A DNA stretch of 55,600 nt from Collinsella sp. (GTDB lineage: Bacteria; Actinomycetota; Coriobacteriia; Coriobacteriales; Coriobacteriaceae), in the NCBI GenBank assembly GCA_019414325.1, contig DXMG01000008.1, forward strand, positions 1 to 55,600, read 5' to 3'. Of the stretch, positions 17,038-25,915 are shown piece after piece; position 1 is the stretch's first letter; every line of letters begins with the position of its first letter. The position numbers were made by a program, and so were the translations under genes. The notes under the pieces are model-generated. The model was not told where the DNA came from and did no database searches. It saw only the letters and a program-made list of their open reading frames with translations.

Positions 17038-17877
17038 GTGACCGACATGCCAAGCGAACACACCGAGGGCCTGCTCCGCATTGGCGAGGTGGCGCGCTTG
17101 CTCAATTTGAGCGTGGGCACACTGCGCCATTACGAACAGATGGGGCTATTGGAACCGGCATATGTCGATCCGACGAGTGGGTACCGCTACTACGGATCGC
17201 GGCAGCTCTCCACCCTCAACACCATCAGCCACCTGCGTGTTCTCAACTTGCCGCTCGCACAAATCCGCGAGTTTGTGACAACGCGCGATGTGAACCTCAT
17301 GCAGCGGCAGCTGGCTCAGCAGCAGGAGCTCATCGAGCGCAAGCGCAGCGAGCTGGAGCGCGTGTCGCGCAAGATCGATAACCGACTTGCCCTGCTGCAC
17401 GATGCCCTAAACACCGAGCTCGATACCATTTGCACAATCGATGCGCCCGAGCTTCACTGCGCCGTGCTGAGCGAACGCGTCAACCCTACCGACGCATATG
17501 CGCTGGAATGGCAGATTCGTCAGCTGCAGAAGGGTCAGCACGAGACCTTTGTCTTTCTGGGCAACTTGGGCGTCGGGATCGCGCCCGAACGCCTTGCCGC
17601 CGGCGACTTTGATGGCTACGACGAGGTTTTTCTGCTGCTGGATGACACGGACGATTACCTGGGCGATGTCGAAGTACGTCCCGCCGCGCGGTGTCTGACG
17701 GTCAGCTTCCGCGGCACGCACGGTCAGGCGGCCCCGCGCTATGAGCGCTTACTCGATTACATGCACGAGCGCGACCTGTCCCCCGCCGGTCCCTCGCGCG
17801 AAATCGCCCTCATCGACGACATCATCAGCGACGATCCGGGAGCGTATGTGACGAGGATCGCGATACCGGTCCGCTAA
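17038..17877 (+). CDS. MerR-family regulator with GyrI-like sensor domain, 279 aa
   Basis: DNA-binding activator. Residues about 13-80 are a MerR winged helix (RIGEVARLLNLSVGTLRHYEQ, then YRYYGSRQL), followed by a coiled-coil dimerisation helix (about 85-125) and a C-terminal domain of about 150 residues resembling the GyrI-like small-molecule-binding fold of BmrR. The start is GTG with GAAAGGAG upstream. It follows the MATE exporter directly, and the promoter ahead of both has a MerR-style spacer dyad, so it probably senses a MATE substrate and activates the operon. Confidence 0.88.
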   Translation: MTDMPSEHTEGLLRIGEVARLLNLSVGTLRHYEQMGLLEPAYVDPTSGYRYYGSRQLSTLNTISHLRVLNLPLAQIREFVTTRDVNLMQRQLAQQQELIERKRSELERVSRKIDNRLALLHDALNTELDTICTIDAPELHCAVLSERVNPTDAYALEWQIRQLQKGQHETFVFLGNLGVGIAPERLAAGDFDGYDEVFLLLDDTDDYLGDVEVRPAARCLTVSFRGTHGQAAPRYERLLDYMHERDLSPAGPSREIALIDDIISDDPGAYVTRIAIPVR

Positions 17878-17985
17878 TCACTACCATTTATCGAGCAATT
17901 CCATCCATTTACCTTAATCCGAATTAGATTGTATTTTGTAGCAAATAAAATGACAGCATATTGCCCCCCATAGGCAGGAGACATT

Positions 17986-19158
17986 ATGCCCAGAGTTCAA
18001 TCACGTCGCTCGTTTCTTCTCGGCCTAGCCTCGATCATTGGCTTATCCGCGTCACGCCCAACAAGAGTATTCGCTGCCGACTCAAACTCATCCGTCGCTT
18101 TTACATCAGACCTAGCACAAGACTACGCGCTTTCCCTGTTGCCCATCGTCGACGGATCCGCGAACTTAGAGATCGAGCAAATCGTTCCCGTATGCCAACA
18201 AATCGGCCTTATCTGTGGCTATGAAATCAGTGTCACAAGGGAAGGAAGCCCTTACGGTTATTTAATACTTGACGCATCATATCCTGGGCTTCTGAAGGAG
18301 ATAACCCTCGGCGATACCATTCTTCCGATTTCAGCTTCTCTATCAAACGCCATTTCAACTTATTCCGGCCAACAGGCCACAAACCCAACCGTACTGATTT
18401 CGTACAACGATATTGAATATGGAACTTTGGTGCCAGGAACTAGAGACTGTGTAACCAACTATAACAATATACGGTCTGTCCCGATTGTCACCGAAAAGGG
18501 TATAGCACCTCAAAGCAATAACCCAACTTCATGGGATGCAGTCATTATCAATGAAGATGACTTGATGTTGCATTTCCAAATAGACGATTTAAACGGAATA
18601 CCGTTCCGAGGAGTCTCGGAATCATTAGTTGAAGCCCGCACTAATAAGTATGCATGCGTCGTTTCTGCCTTGTACGCTGTATCAATGCATTACGGTCTCA
18701 CCAGTTCAAACGCTAATCAATTTAATCCCGATTATTATAAAGAAATATGGAACGTCACTGGCACAACAACGTATAAGACCAATGATCAGGGCGTCGAGTA
18801 CGGAAGAACGATCATCCCAGATGGAATTGTTCCGTTTAAAAGTCTTGCCGCTCAAAAGGGTAGAGCACTTAATACTCAATTTTTCGGTTATCAGCCTCAA
18901 TTCGCTCAGTACAGAGCAACTATCGATCAAGGGAATATCGGCTTGTATCATATGTGGATCAACAGCCGAAACAGTGAAGGATCCGTCGAGCTATCAGGTC
19001 ATACAGTCACGGTAACTGGCTATTTTACTGGGCGTAATGGAAGCTCTGGCATCGAACTGCAGTGGCTCGAAGTATTCGACGGATGGAACACTTATCCCCG
19101 AGCGATTAACTATGCAACGCCCAATATGGTCAAATTGAACGGAACAGTCTTTTGGTAG
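17986..19158 (+). CDS. Tat-exported cysteine-peptidase-like protein, 390 aa
   Basis: Predicted secreted protein. The N-terminus has a twin-arginine signal (SRRSFLLG) and an AFA cleavage site. A propeptide-like region follows (PYGYLILDASYPG, reminiscent of streptopain prodomains). The C-terminal half has a papain/C39-like arrangement: Cys224 in YACVVSALYAVSMHYG, His339 in SGHTVTVTGY, and Asp365/Asn368 in VFDGWNTYP. The ATG has GGAGA at good spacing. GC content and codon use are visibly lower than in the neighbours on both sides, which suggests acquisition. It is followed within 5 nt by a small lipoprotein gene. Protease activity is inferred from motif order only; it could be an inactive relative or a transglutaminase-like enzyme. 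Confidence 0.65.
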   Translation: MPRVQSRRSFLLGLASIIGLSASRPTRVFAADSNSSVAFTSDLAQDYALSLLPIVDGSANLEIEQIVPVCQQIGLICGYEISVTREGSPYGYLILDASYPGLLKEITLGDTILPISASLSNAISTYSGQQATNPTVLISYNDIEYGTLVPGTRDCVTNYNNIRSVPIVTEKGIAPQSNNPTSWDAVIINEDDLMLHFQIDDLNGIPFRGVSESLVEARTNKYACVVSALYAVSMHYGLTSSNANQFNPDYYKEIWNVTGTTTYKTNDQGVEYGRTIIPDGIVPFKSLAAQKGRALNTQFFGYQPQFAQYRATIDQGNIGLYHMWINSRNSEGSVELSGHTVTVTGYFTGRNGSSGIELQWLEVFDGWNTYPRAINYATPNMVKLNGTVFW

Positions 19159-19163
19159 ACCGG

Positions 19164-19550
19164 ATGGCACCATCAAAATGCTATGGCACCACAGCCTTTG
19201 CCCTGGTTACGATATTGGTGATTTTCGCTATGTTTGCATCCGTTTCTTCATGCACAGATAGAGCCCACTATAGCGGAGGAGATGATTACCTTGTCTTTGG
19301 AGCCGGCAGCGTTCATTCTATTGAGGGAACGGAACTCGTAATCCAAACAGACAACAGTCCCCGCTACACCGACGCTGGAAAGCAAACCCGGATTACATTC
19401 CCCTCATCTGGCCGAATCAAAGACAAGCTTTCCCAAATCAAAGTTGGGACAAGAGTTTCCTACTCACGCTTTGACTCGGTAGACGCATCTGGATCATACG
19501 AGGGAAACGATATCGAAATTGAACAGGCAAACACTATAAGGAGATGTTGA
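19164..19550 (+). CDS. small predicted lipoprotein, 128 aa
   Basis: Unknown family. A hydrophobic N-terminal helix ends in the lipobox-like SVSSC, so the mature protein would be lipid-anchored on the outer face of the membrane. The remaining 90 residues are strand-rich and look like a small beta-barrel. The ATG at 19164 lies 5 nt after the peptidase stop; a TTG twelve bases upstream would overlap that stop. Low GC like its partner, so the two probably travelled together. A role as partner, tether or inhibitor of the peptidase is suggested by analogy with streptopain-inhibitor gene pairs, but nothing in the sequence proves it. Confidence 0.6.
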   Translation: MAPSKCYGTTAFALVTILVIFAMFASVSSCTDRAHYSGGDDYLVFGAGSVHSIEGTELVIQTDNSPRYTDAGKQTRITFPSSGRIKDKLSQIKVGTRVSYSRFDSVDASGSYEGNDIEIEQANTIRRC

Positions 19551-19585
19551 GGAACTGAGCCTCTGCGCAGTTCCTCAACAAATCA

Positions 19586-21814
19586 TTATGCCTCCGGGAC
19601 CCTACCCGTCGCCAAAATCTGTTCAAGTGCCGCCTCGTCCAGCACGGGCACACCCAGCTGCTCGGCCTTGGTGAGCTTGGAGCCCGCTTTGGGGCCGGCG
19701 ACCAGATAGCTCGTCTTCTTTGAAACACTGCCCGAGACCTTGGCGCCGAGCACCTTGAGCGCCGCGCCCGCCTCGTCGCGTGTGCGGTTGACGAGCGTGC
19801 CGGTGAGCACAAAGGTCAGACCCGCAAGCGGCTGTGCGTCGGCAAGCTCGCCCGCCACCCCAGCGTCGGCTGCGGCTTGTGCATGCGCGGCGCCCAAGTC
19901 GACCTCGAGCGACAGGCCCGCCTGACGCAAGCGCTCCAGCACGGCGAGGTTCTCGGGCACGGCCAGGAACTGCTTGACGCTCGCCGCAATCTTGGGACCG
20001 ATGCCCTCGCACTCGGCGATATCCTCTTCGCTCGCCAAGATGAGCTTGTCGATCGATAGGAATCGCTCGGCGATGACCTCGCCCACGCTCTTGCCCACAT
20101 GACGGATGCCCAGGGCAAACAGCACACGCCCGAGTGGCTGGCTCTTGGACTTGTTGAGCTCGGCGATGATTTTCTCGGCCGTCTTAAGGCCTACCGGAAT
20201 GGGATCGCCCTTCTTAACGCCCTTTTTGCTGTTGGAGCTGGCGTACACGCGCCCCGTGTCCAGGCCGGCGATGTCGTCGACCGTGAGCTGGTAGAAGTCC
20301 GTGACATCGTGGATCAGGCCAGCGGCGATCATCTTGTCGACGATCTCGTCGCCCAGGCCGTCGACGTCCATGCAGCCGCGGCTCACCCAGTGGAGCAGGC
20401 GCTCCTTGAGCTGTGCGGGGCAGTCGATGGACACGCAGCGGTAGGCCACCTCGCCATCCTCGTGAACCACGGGGCTGCCGCACACGGGGCAGACCTCGGG
20501 CATGTGCCAGTCGACCGAATCGGCCGGGCGCTTGTCGAGCACCGGGCCCACGACCTCGGGGATTACGTCGCCCGCCTTGTGCACGATGATAGTGTCGCCC
20601 TCGCGCACGTTCTTGCGGCGGATCTCGTCGATGTTGTGCAGCGTGGCGCGCGCGATGGTGGAGCCGGCGACCGTCACCGGGTCGAACTCGGCGACCGGCG
20701 TGAGCACGCCGGTGCGACCCACCTGGATGCGAATCTCGCGCAGGACGGTCTGCTTTTCCTCGGGCGGGAACTTAAAGGCGATGGCCCAACGCGGCGCGCG
20801 GGCGGTAAAGCCCAGGTCGAGCTGCTGTTGGAAGCTGTCGACCTTTACGACCACGCCGTCGATGTCGTAGTCCAGGTCGCCGCGATGCTCAAGCGCCTGG
20901 GCACAGAACTCGTGAACCTCAGCCGGTGTGGCGCAACGGGCAACGTTGGGGTTGACGCTAAAGCCGGCGCTACGCAGCCAGTCCAGGAACTCGCGCTGGC
21001 TGTGGACGTGCAGCGGATCGGTATCGGCAATGGCGTAGATAAAGGTAGCCAGGTCGCGGCGCGCCGTGACCTTGGGGTCCTTTTGGCGCAGGCTGCCGGC
21101 GGCGGCGTTGCGCGGGTTGGCAAAGGGGTCGCGGCCCTCGGCATCGGCCTCTTCATTCAGACGAACAAAGCTGCCCTTGGGCATGTACACCTCGCCGCGC
21201 ACCTCAATGGTACGCTCGCGGTCGGCGCCCATGTGGGCGAGCGCCGGCTCGGACAGGTGCATGGGCACATCCTTGATGGTACGGACATTGAGCGACACAT
21301 CCTCGCCCGTGGTGCCGTCGCCGCGCGTGGCGGCGCGCATAAAGGTGCCGTTTTGATAGGTAAGCGCCACGCCCAGACCGTCGATCTTAAGCTCGCAGGT
21401 ATAGGTGACGCTGCCGGCACCGAGCGCATCCTCGGCGCGCTGGAGCCACGCGTCAAGTTCGTCCAGATCCATAGCATCGTCCATGGAATACATGCGCGCC
21501 ATATGTGTGACCGGTGTAAACTGCTCGCTCACGTAGCCGCCCACGCGCTGGGTATAGCTGTCGGGCGTCACCAGGTCGGGGTAGGTCGCCTCGATCTGCT
21601 GCAGCTCAACGAGCATTTTGTCAAAGGCGGCGTCCGTGATCTCGGGCGCATCGAGCATGTAGTAGCGATAGGCGTGGTAATCGAGCTCGTGGCGCAGCTC
21701 GGCCGCACGCGCTGCCGCCTGGGCACGGGCATCGGCCGGTGCAGCGGTATCCGTGCTCGCGGGCGTTTCGGTATCGATGTCCACGCCGTCACCAAACAGG
21801 CTCGATTGCTCCAT
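19586..21814 (-). CDS. ligA: NAD-dependent DNA ligase LigA, 742 aa
   Basis: Seals nicks during replication and repair using NAD+. Order: Ia domain with the YHxxRYYxLDAPE-like segment (YHAYRYYMLDAPE), nucleotidyltransferase with adenylated Lys143 in ELKIDGLG, OB fold, a Cys4 zinc finger (CPVCG, then CVSIDC), helix-hairpin-helix repeats and a C-terminal BRCT domain (GLTFVLTGTLVNRT). It is longer than the E. coli enzyme because of an N-terminal acidic extension and an Ala-rich insert before BRCT. The start MEQSSLFG has AAGGAG upstream. Monocistronic and convergent with the lipoprotein gene. Essential housekeeping gene. Confidence 0.96.
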   Translation of the reverse strand: MEQSSLFGDGVDIDTETPASTDTAAPADARAQAAARAAELRHELDYHAYRYYMLDAPEITDAAFDKMLVELQQIEATYPDLVTPDSYTQRVGGYVSEQFTPVTHMARMYSMDDAMDLDELDAWLQRAEDALGAGSVTYTCELKIDGLGVALTYQNGTFMRAATRGDGTTGEDVSLNVRTIKDVPMHLSEPALAHMGADRERTIEVRGEVYMPKGSFVRLNEEADAEGRDPFANPRNAAAGSLRQKDPKVTARRDLATFIYAIADTDPLHVHSQREFLDWLRSAGFSVNPNVARCATPAEVHEFCAQALEHRGDLDYDIDGVVVKVDSFQQQLDLGFTARAPRWAIAFKFPPEEKQTVLREIRIQVGRTGVLTPVAEFDPVTVAGSTIARATLHNIDEIRRKNVREGDTIIVHKAGDVIPEVVGPVLDKRPADSVDWHMPEVCPVCGSPVVHEDGEVAYRCVSIDCPAQLKERLLHWVSRGCMDVDGLGDEIVDKMIAAGLIHDVTDFYQLTVDDIAGLDTGRVYASSNSKKGVKKGDPIPVGLKTAEKIIAELNKSKSQPLGRVLFALGIRHVGKSVGEVIAERFLSIDKLILASEEDIAECEGIGPKIAASVKQFLAVPENLAVLERLRQAGLSLEVDLGAAHAQAAADAGVAGELADAQPLAGLTFVLTGTLVNRTRDEAGAALKVLGAKVSGSVSKKTSYLVAGPKAGSKLTKAEQLGVPVLDEAALEQILATGRVPEA

Positions 21815-21995
21815 AGCGGCACTCCTTCGCTCGATTTCAAACGGATACAAGAGTACCACCGGTCACCATGGGGCCGAATAGCGGTCTCAAACCGCACCGA
21901 ATCGGCAGCCATCAAACTGGAGTGGATCGCGCGTTCAAACCATGCCCTTGCCGTTTCTAAATGATCCGTTTTCCTCCGTCTCCAAGGGATCATCG

Positions 21996-22036
21996 CGAAA
22001 AGAGGGGCTGTCCCGCGCTGGCGGAACAGCCCCTCT
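21996..22036 (-). terminator. terminator of the htrA-like gene
   Basis: Stem AGAGGGGCTGT / ACAGCCCCTCT with a GC-rich loop, followed on the minus strand by TTTTCG, about 30 nt past the protease stop. Confidence 0.85.
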
Positions 22037-22062
22037 GGCTTCGATATGTGCGATACAGCTCG

Positions 22063-23523
22063 TTAGAAACCCTGGCCGTTGCCCTGACCCTGGCCCTGCT
22101 GGCCAAGCAGCTCCTCCAGATACTGGCGCAGCTGCTCGTCGGTAATACCGCCGTTGCCGGTATCGGTCGCGCTGTCGTTCTGCTGCTGGTTCTGCAACTC
22201 CTCGTCGGAACCCAGCTCGACCGTGACCTTCTTCTCTTCCTTGCCGCGCATGAGCGTGATCTCGACCTTCTCGCCCACCTCGTGGCTGCGTAGTGCGATG
22301 ATCAGGCCATCGGCGCTCGTAATCTCGTCGTCGCCCAGCTTGGTAATGACATCGCCCTCCTGAATGCCGGCCTTGGCAGCAGGACCGTCCTCGACGACGC
22401 TCGCCACATACGCGCCGCTATCGGTGCTCAGCTTGTTGGTGCGGGCGTTAAGTGCATTGACGCTCGAAAGCGTGGCGCCCAGGTACGGATGCACCGGCGT
22501 CTTGCCGTCGATGATCTGGTCGGCAATGTTCTTGGCATAGTTGACCGGAATGGCAAAGCCCACGCCCGAGCTGGAGCCCGAATAGCTCTCGATGAGCGAA
22601 TTAATGCCCACAAGCTCGCCATTGTCGTTAACGAGCGCGCCGCCGGAGTTGCCCGGGTTGATGGCGGCATCGGTCTGGATCATGTTGGCATAGATGGTGT
22701 TACCGTTGGTAGAGCTCATGGCCGTGGAACGATACAGCGCCGACACAATGCCCGTGGAGACAGACTGCTCGTTGCCGAACGGCGAGCCGATCGCCATGAC
22801 CCACTCGCCCACGTTGAGCTTGGAGGAGTCGCCGATCTCAATCGGGGTAAGCTTGGAGGCATCGGCATCCTTGAGCTTAATGACGGCCAGGTCGCTCGAA
22901 GCATCGTTGCCCACGAACTCGGCCTCGTAGGTGGTGCCGTCGTCCATGGTAACCACGTACTGGTCATAGCCATCGACCACATGGTTGTTGGTGAGGATGT
23001 GGCCCTTGGTATCGAGCACAACGCCCGAGCCGACGCTGCCCGAGCCGTCCGACTCGTCGGCAGACTGCGAAAGCGAGCCATTCTGGCTACCGCTCGAAGT
23101 AGCGGTGATGGAAACGACGGAGGGCAGGGCCTTGGCAGAGACGGCCTCGGCCAGCGTGGTGTCCTCGGAGTCGATGGTGATCTTTTGCGTCGATGAGCCC
23201 GAAGCACCCGCCGTCACGGCATTCTTTCCGCCGCCAATGTTGAGCGTGCCGCTCATAATGAGCGCAATGACCAGCAGGGCTCCGCAGGCACAACCGGCAA
23301 GCGCTGTAATAAAGATCGGCAGCTTTTTGGTCTTGGTCTTGACCACTGTGTGCTTGTTTACAACCTGCTGGCTGCCCAGCGGCTTTCCGGTCTGCGTGTC
23401 GTAGGCCTGCACGTAGGGAATGTTGCTGTCGGCAGGCGTCGACTCCACCTGCACACGCGGCTGCTGCTGGGTCTCGCCGGCGTTGCCCGCATCCTGGGGA
23501 CGCTGGGAATCGTACTCGCTCAT
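22063..23523 (-). CDS. HtrA/DegP-like membrane-anchored serine protease, 486 aa
   Basis: Envelope quality-control protease and chaperone. A cytosolic Gln/Pro-rich tail (1-67) is followed by one membrane helix (69-91) and an extracytoplasmic trypsin-like domain with the triad His181 (TNNHVV), Asp210 (SSDLAVIKL) and Ser292 (NPGNSGGAL). A PDZ domain occupies about 380-465, with the loop AAKAGIQEGDVITKLG. The C-terminus is Gln/Asn/Gly-rich. The start MSEYDSQRP has AAAGGA upstream; the longer frame does not. This layout matches Gram-positive HtrA proteins, which are often induced by secretion stress. It ends in a clear terminator. Confidence 0.92.
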   Translation of the reverse strand: MSEYDSQRPQDAGNAGETQQQPRVQVESTPADSNIPYVQAYDTQTGKPLGSQQVVNKHTVVKTKTKKLPIFITALAGCACGALLVIALIMSGTLNIGGGKNAVTAGASGSSTQKITIDSEDTTLAEAVSAKALPSVVSITATSSGSQNGSLSQSADESDGSGSVGSGVVLDTKGHILTNNHVVDGYDQYVVTMDDGTTYEAEFVGNDASSDLAVIKLKDADASKLTPIEIGDSSKLNVGEWVMAIGSPFGNEQSVSTGIVSALYRSTAMSSTNGNTIYANMIQTDAAINPGNSGGALVNDNGELVGINSLIESYSGSSSGVGFAIPVNYAKNIADQIIDGKTPVHPYLGATLSSVNALNARTNKLSTDSGAYVASVVEDGPAAKAGIQEGDVITKLGDDEITSADGLIIALRSHEVGEKVEITLMRGKEEKKVTVELGSDEELQNQQQNDSATDTGNGGITDEQLRQYLEELLGQQGQGQGNGQGF

Positions 23524-23694
23524 AGCTGCGATCCTTTCGTCAAATAACCAAAGGCCCGCCAAACACGTGACGGGCCATCATTGTTCACGTTGAGTTGTAC
23601 CCCAATATGCGGGCGTGCGTGTACGAGAACGCAATCTTTTAGGAAGGCTTAAGTTCTGCTGCAAACTCGAAAGGAACCCGCACCTGCGGCAAAA

Positions 23695-23727
23695 CCACCA
23701 CAAAGGTGCCTGTCCCCTTTGTGGTGG
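23695..23727 (-). terminator. family-B palindrome, terminator-like (copy B4)
   Basis: Perfect stem CCACCACAAAGG / CCTTTGTGGTGG with loop TGCCTGTCC. On the minus strand it ends in GGTTTTGC and begins 5 nt past the stop of the GlnR-like gene. Confidence 0.75.
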
Positions 23728-23731
23728 AAAT

Positions 23732-24394
23732 CTAGTCCTTAAACAGATAGCCCACGCCGCGGACGGTGGTGATGTGCGCCGCGATCTGCGGGCCCACCTT
23801 GGAGCGGATGCGTCGAATGTGCACGTCGACGGTGCGCGTGCCGCCGCAGTACTCAAAGCCCCACACGCGGTGCAGCAGCACCTCGCGGCTGTAGGCGCGG
23901 TTGGGGTGCGTCGCCAAAAAGCTCAGCAGCGAGTACTCCATCAGCGTCAGGTCGATGGGCTCGTTATCGAGTGTCACCTGGTAGGTAGCCAGGTTAATCT
24001 CGAGGTTATCGATATTGAGTACATCGTCGGCGGTAACGGTCTCCTCCTCGCCCATCAGGCGCTGCGCGCGAGCCTTGAGCTCGTTGGGTGTCGCCGTGGG
24101 GCACACAAAGTCGGCATGCGCGTGATTGGGCAGGCGCAGGGTACCGAGCGCCTCGTCGTCAACGATCACCAACATGGGAACGCCGCCGCGGTCGTCAAGC
24201 CACTTGGCAATCTGATCAATGCGGTCGCTACGGATGCCATCGGAATCGAGGATCAGCAGGTCAAAGTCGTGCGCCGCAGTCGGCGAATCGGGGGTGGCCA
24301 GGCTCACCTCGACACCCAGGGTAGTCGTCAAGCTGCGGGCAAACTCGTGGAAGCGCGTCGTGCGCGCCATGAACAGGGCACTCTTTTCGGACAT
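23732..24394 (-). CDS. glnR: GlnR-like orphan response regulator, 220 aa
   Basis: OmpR-type transcription factor. The C-terminal half is a winged helix closely matching actinobacterial GlnR: IDLTLMEYSLLSFLATHPNR, then VWGFEYCGGTRTVDVHIRRI, then TTVRGVGYLF. The N-terminal receiver is degenerate: FDLLILDSDG keeps one acidic strand but the acidic pocket and conserved Lys are not clear, as in GlnR, which works without a phosphorelay. No histidine kinase is nearby. It lies 50 nt downstream of glnA on the same strand, so nitrogen control is likely. The start MSEKSALF has GGAGG. The name is inferred from the DNA-binding half and the glnA neighbour; another orphan OmpR regulator is possible. Confidence 0.75.
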   Translation of the reverse strand: MSEKSALFMARTTRFHEFARSLTTTLGVEVSLATPDSPTAAHDFDLLILDSDGIRSDRIDQIAKWLDDRGGVPMLVIVDDEALGTLRLPNHAHADFVCPTATPNELKARAQRLMGEEETVTADDVLNIDNLEINLATYQVTLDNEPIDLTLMEYSLLSFLATHPNRAYSREVLLHRVWGFEYCGGTRTVDVHIRRIRSKVGPQIAAHITTVRGVGYLFKD

Positions 24395-24444
24395 ATCGGC
24401 CTCCAAAGAAATGAGCTCAATCGTACTGGGACAAGCCAGCGCGA

Positions 24445-25782
24445 TTAGGAGTTCGCCAGGTAGTGCTTGATCTCCCATTCGGTGATCGTGGATTCGAACT
24501 TATGCCACTCGTCGCGCTTCTTTTTGAGGAAGAATCCGTGGATGTGATCGCCGAGGGCATCCTTCATAAACTGCGAGTCCTCAAAGACGTCGAGTGCCTC
24601 TTTAAGCGAGCGCGGCAGCGGCGTATAACCGGCCTCGAGCATCTGGCGGTCGTTGAGCTTGAGTGTCTCGGCCGTGGCCTCGGGCGGGAGCTCCAGCTTG
24701 CGCTCGATGCCGTCGAGACCAGCAGCCAGCGTGACGGCGTTGACCAGATACGGGTTGGCCATGGGATCGGGACTACGAAGCTCGATGCGCGTGGACAGCT
24801 GCTTGCCGGGCTTGTAGACCGGGATGCGAACCATGCTTGCGCGGTTGCGCAGGCCCCACGTGGCGTACTGCGGCACAGAGTCGCCGCCCGTCGTGATGCG
24901 CTTGTACGAGTTGACGGTGGGGTTGGTGATGGCGCTGATCTCGCGCGCGTGCGCCAAGACACCGGCCATGTAGTGCTTGGCGACGTCGGAGAGATGGTAC
25001 TTCTCGTCGGCCTCGCCCCAAAAGACGTTGTTGCCGTCGTGGTCGAACAGCGACTGATGCAAAAACATGGCGCTGCCGTCCTCGCCCGCCAACGGCTTGG
25101 GCATAAAGGAGGCGTGGCAACCGCTCTCGTAAGCTTGCTGTTTAATGATGAGCTTGGCCGTGGTAATGGCGTCGGACATGCTCAGGGCTTCGGCGTGGCG
25201 CAGGCTCATGCCGTGCTGCGAGCGACCGGCGGCGTGGAAGGTGTACTCCACGGGCACGGACATCTTCTCGAGCGTGAGGACCGTGTTGCGGCGCAGGTCG
25301 CGTGCGGCGTCGCTCACCGAAAGATCGAAATAACCCACGTTGTCGAGCGGCTCGGGCGTGCGCTCGTCGGGGAAGTAGTAATACTCCAGCTCGGCACCAA
25401 CGTTGAGCAGGTAGCCGGCCTTCTCGGCCTTATGGAACATGCGGCGCAGCGCAGCGCGCGGGTCGCCGGCGAAGGGCTCGCGATCGGGAGTGCACACGTC
25501 GCAGAACACGCGGGCGACGCCGTTGTGGCTCGGACGCCACGGCAGAATCTGAAAAGTCGAGGCATCGGGGAACGCCAGCATGTCGGCTTCCTCGGGCGTG
25601 GCAAAGCCCTCGATGGCCGAGCCGTCAAAGCCAATGCCCTCCTCAAATGCGACCTCGAGGTCCTCGGGGCTGATGGCAAAGTTCTTGAGGCGGCCGAGAA
25701 TGTCGACAAACCACAGACGCACAAAGCGGATGTCACGCTGTTCTACGGAGCGGAGTACGTAATCGATGTTCTGCTGGTTCAT
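24445..25782 (-). CDS. glnA: glutamine synthetase, type I, 445 aa
   Basis: Condenses glutamate and ammonia into glutamine with ATP. The N-terminal beta-grasp domain (VRLWFVDILGRLKNFAI, then GFDGSAIEGF) and the catalytic domain (ELEYYYFPDE, HASFMPKPLAGEDGSAMF and NPTVNSYKRI segments) are intact. The length matches the short GSI-alpha class found in Firmicutes, which is controlled by feedback and regulators rather than adenylylation. The C-terminus WEIKHYLANS is typical. The ATG has AAAGGGGAG. It is first in an operon with the GlnR-like regulator, and its promoter carries a candidate GlnR half-box pair. Confidence 0.96.
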   Translation of the reverse strand: MNQQNIDYVLRSVEQRDIRFVRLWFVDILGRLKNFAISPEDLEVAFEEGIGFDGSAIEGFATPEEADMLAFPDASTFQILPWRPSHNGVARVFCDVCTPDREPFAGDPRAALRRMFHKAEKAGYLLNVGAELEYYYFPDERTPEPLDNVGYFDLSVSDAARDLRRNTVLTLEKMSVPVEYTFHAAGRSQHGMSLRHAEALSMSDAITTAKLIIKQQAYESGCHASFMPKPLAGEDGSAMFLHQSLFDHDGNNVFWGEADEKYHLSDVAKHYMAGVLAHAREISAITNPTVNSYKRITTGGDSVPQYATWGLRNRASMVRIPVYKPGKQLSTRIELRSPDPMANPYLVNAVTLAAGLDGIERKLELPPEATAETLKLNDRQMLEAGYTPLPRSLKEALDVFEDSQFMKDALGDHIHGFFLKKKRDEWHKFESTITEWEIKHYLANS

Positions 25783-25829
25783 GTCGCTCCCCTTTCTTTC
25801 GGGCGGGTTTCGACTGGTCTATACCGCAG

Positions 25830-25863
25830 ATACTATCGCAGAAAAATGTTTCCGCAGGGTTAA
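25830..25863 (-). promoter_or_regulatory. candidate glnA promoter with GlnR-like box
   Basis: On the minus strand TTAAC-CCTGCG-GAAAC (25848-25863) matches the actinobacterial GlnR pair gTnAC-n6-GaAAC, about 12 bp upstream of a TAGTAT -10 box (25830-25835). The position overlaps the expected -35 region, consistent with an activator or repressor site. Judged by eye only. Confidence 0.4.
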
Positions 25864-25915
25864 AGCGTATCAAGCGCTCAAAAAACGTGCGTGAACAGGC
25901 GGATGTGACAAACAG

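Noticed and set aside
20099..21964. 621-codon open frame opposite ligA
   Set aside because: Antisense shadow of ligA with a biased Val/Gly/Ala/Asp composition and no motif.
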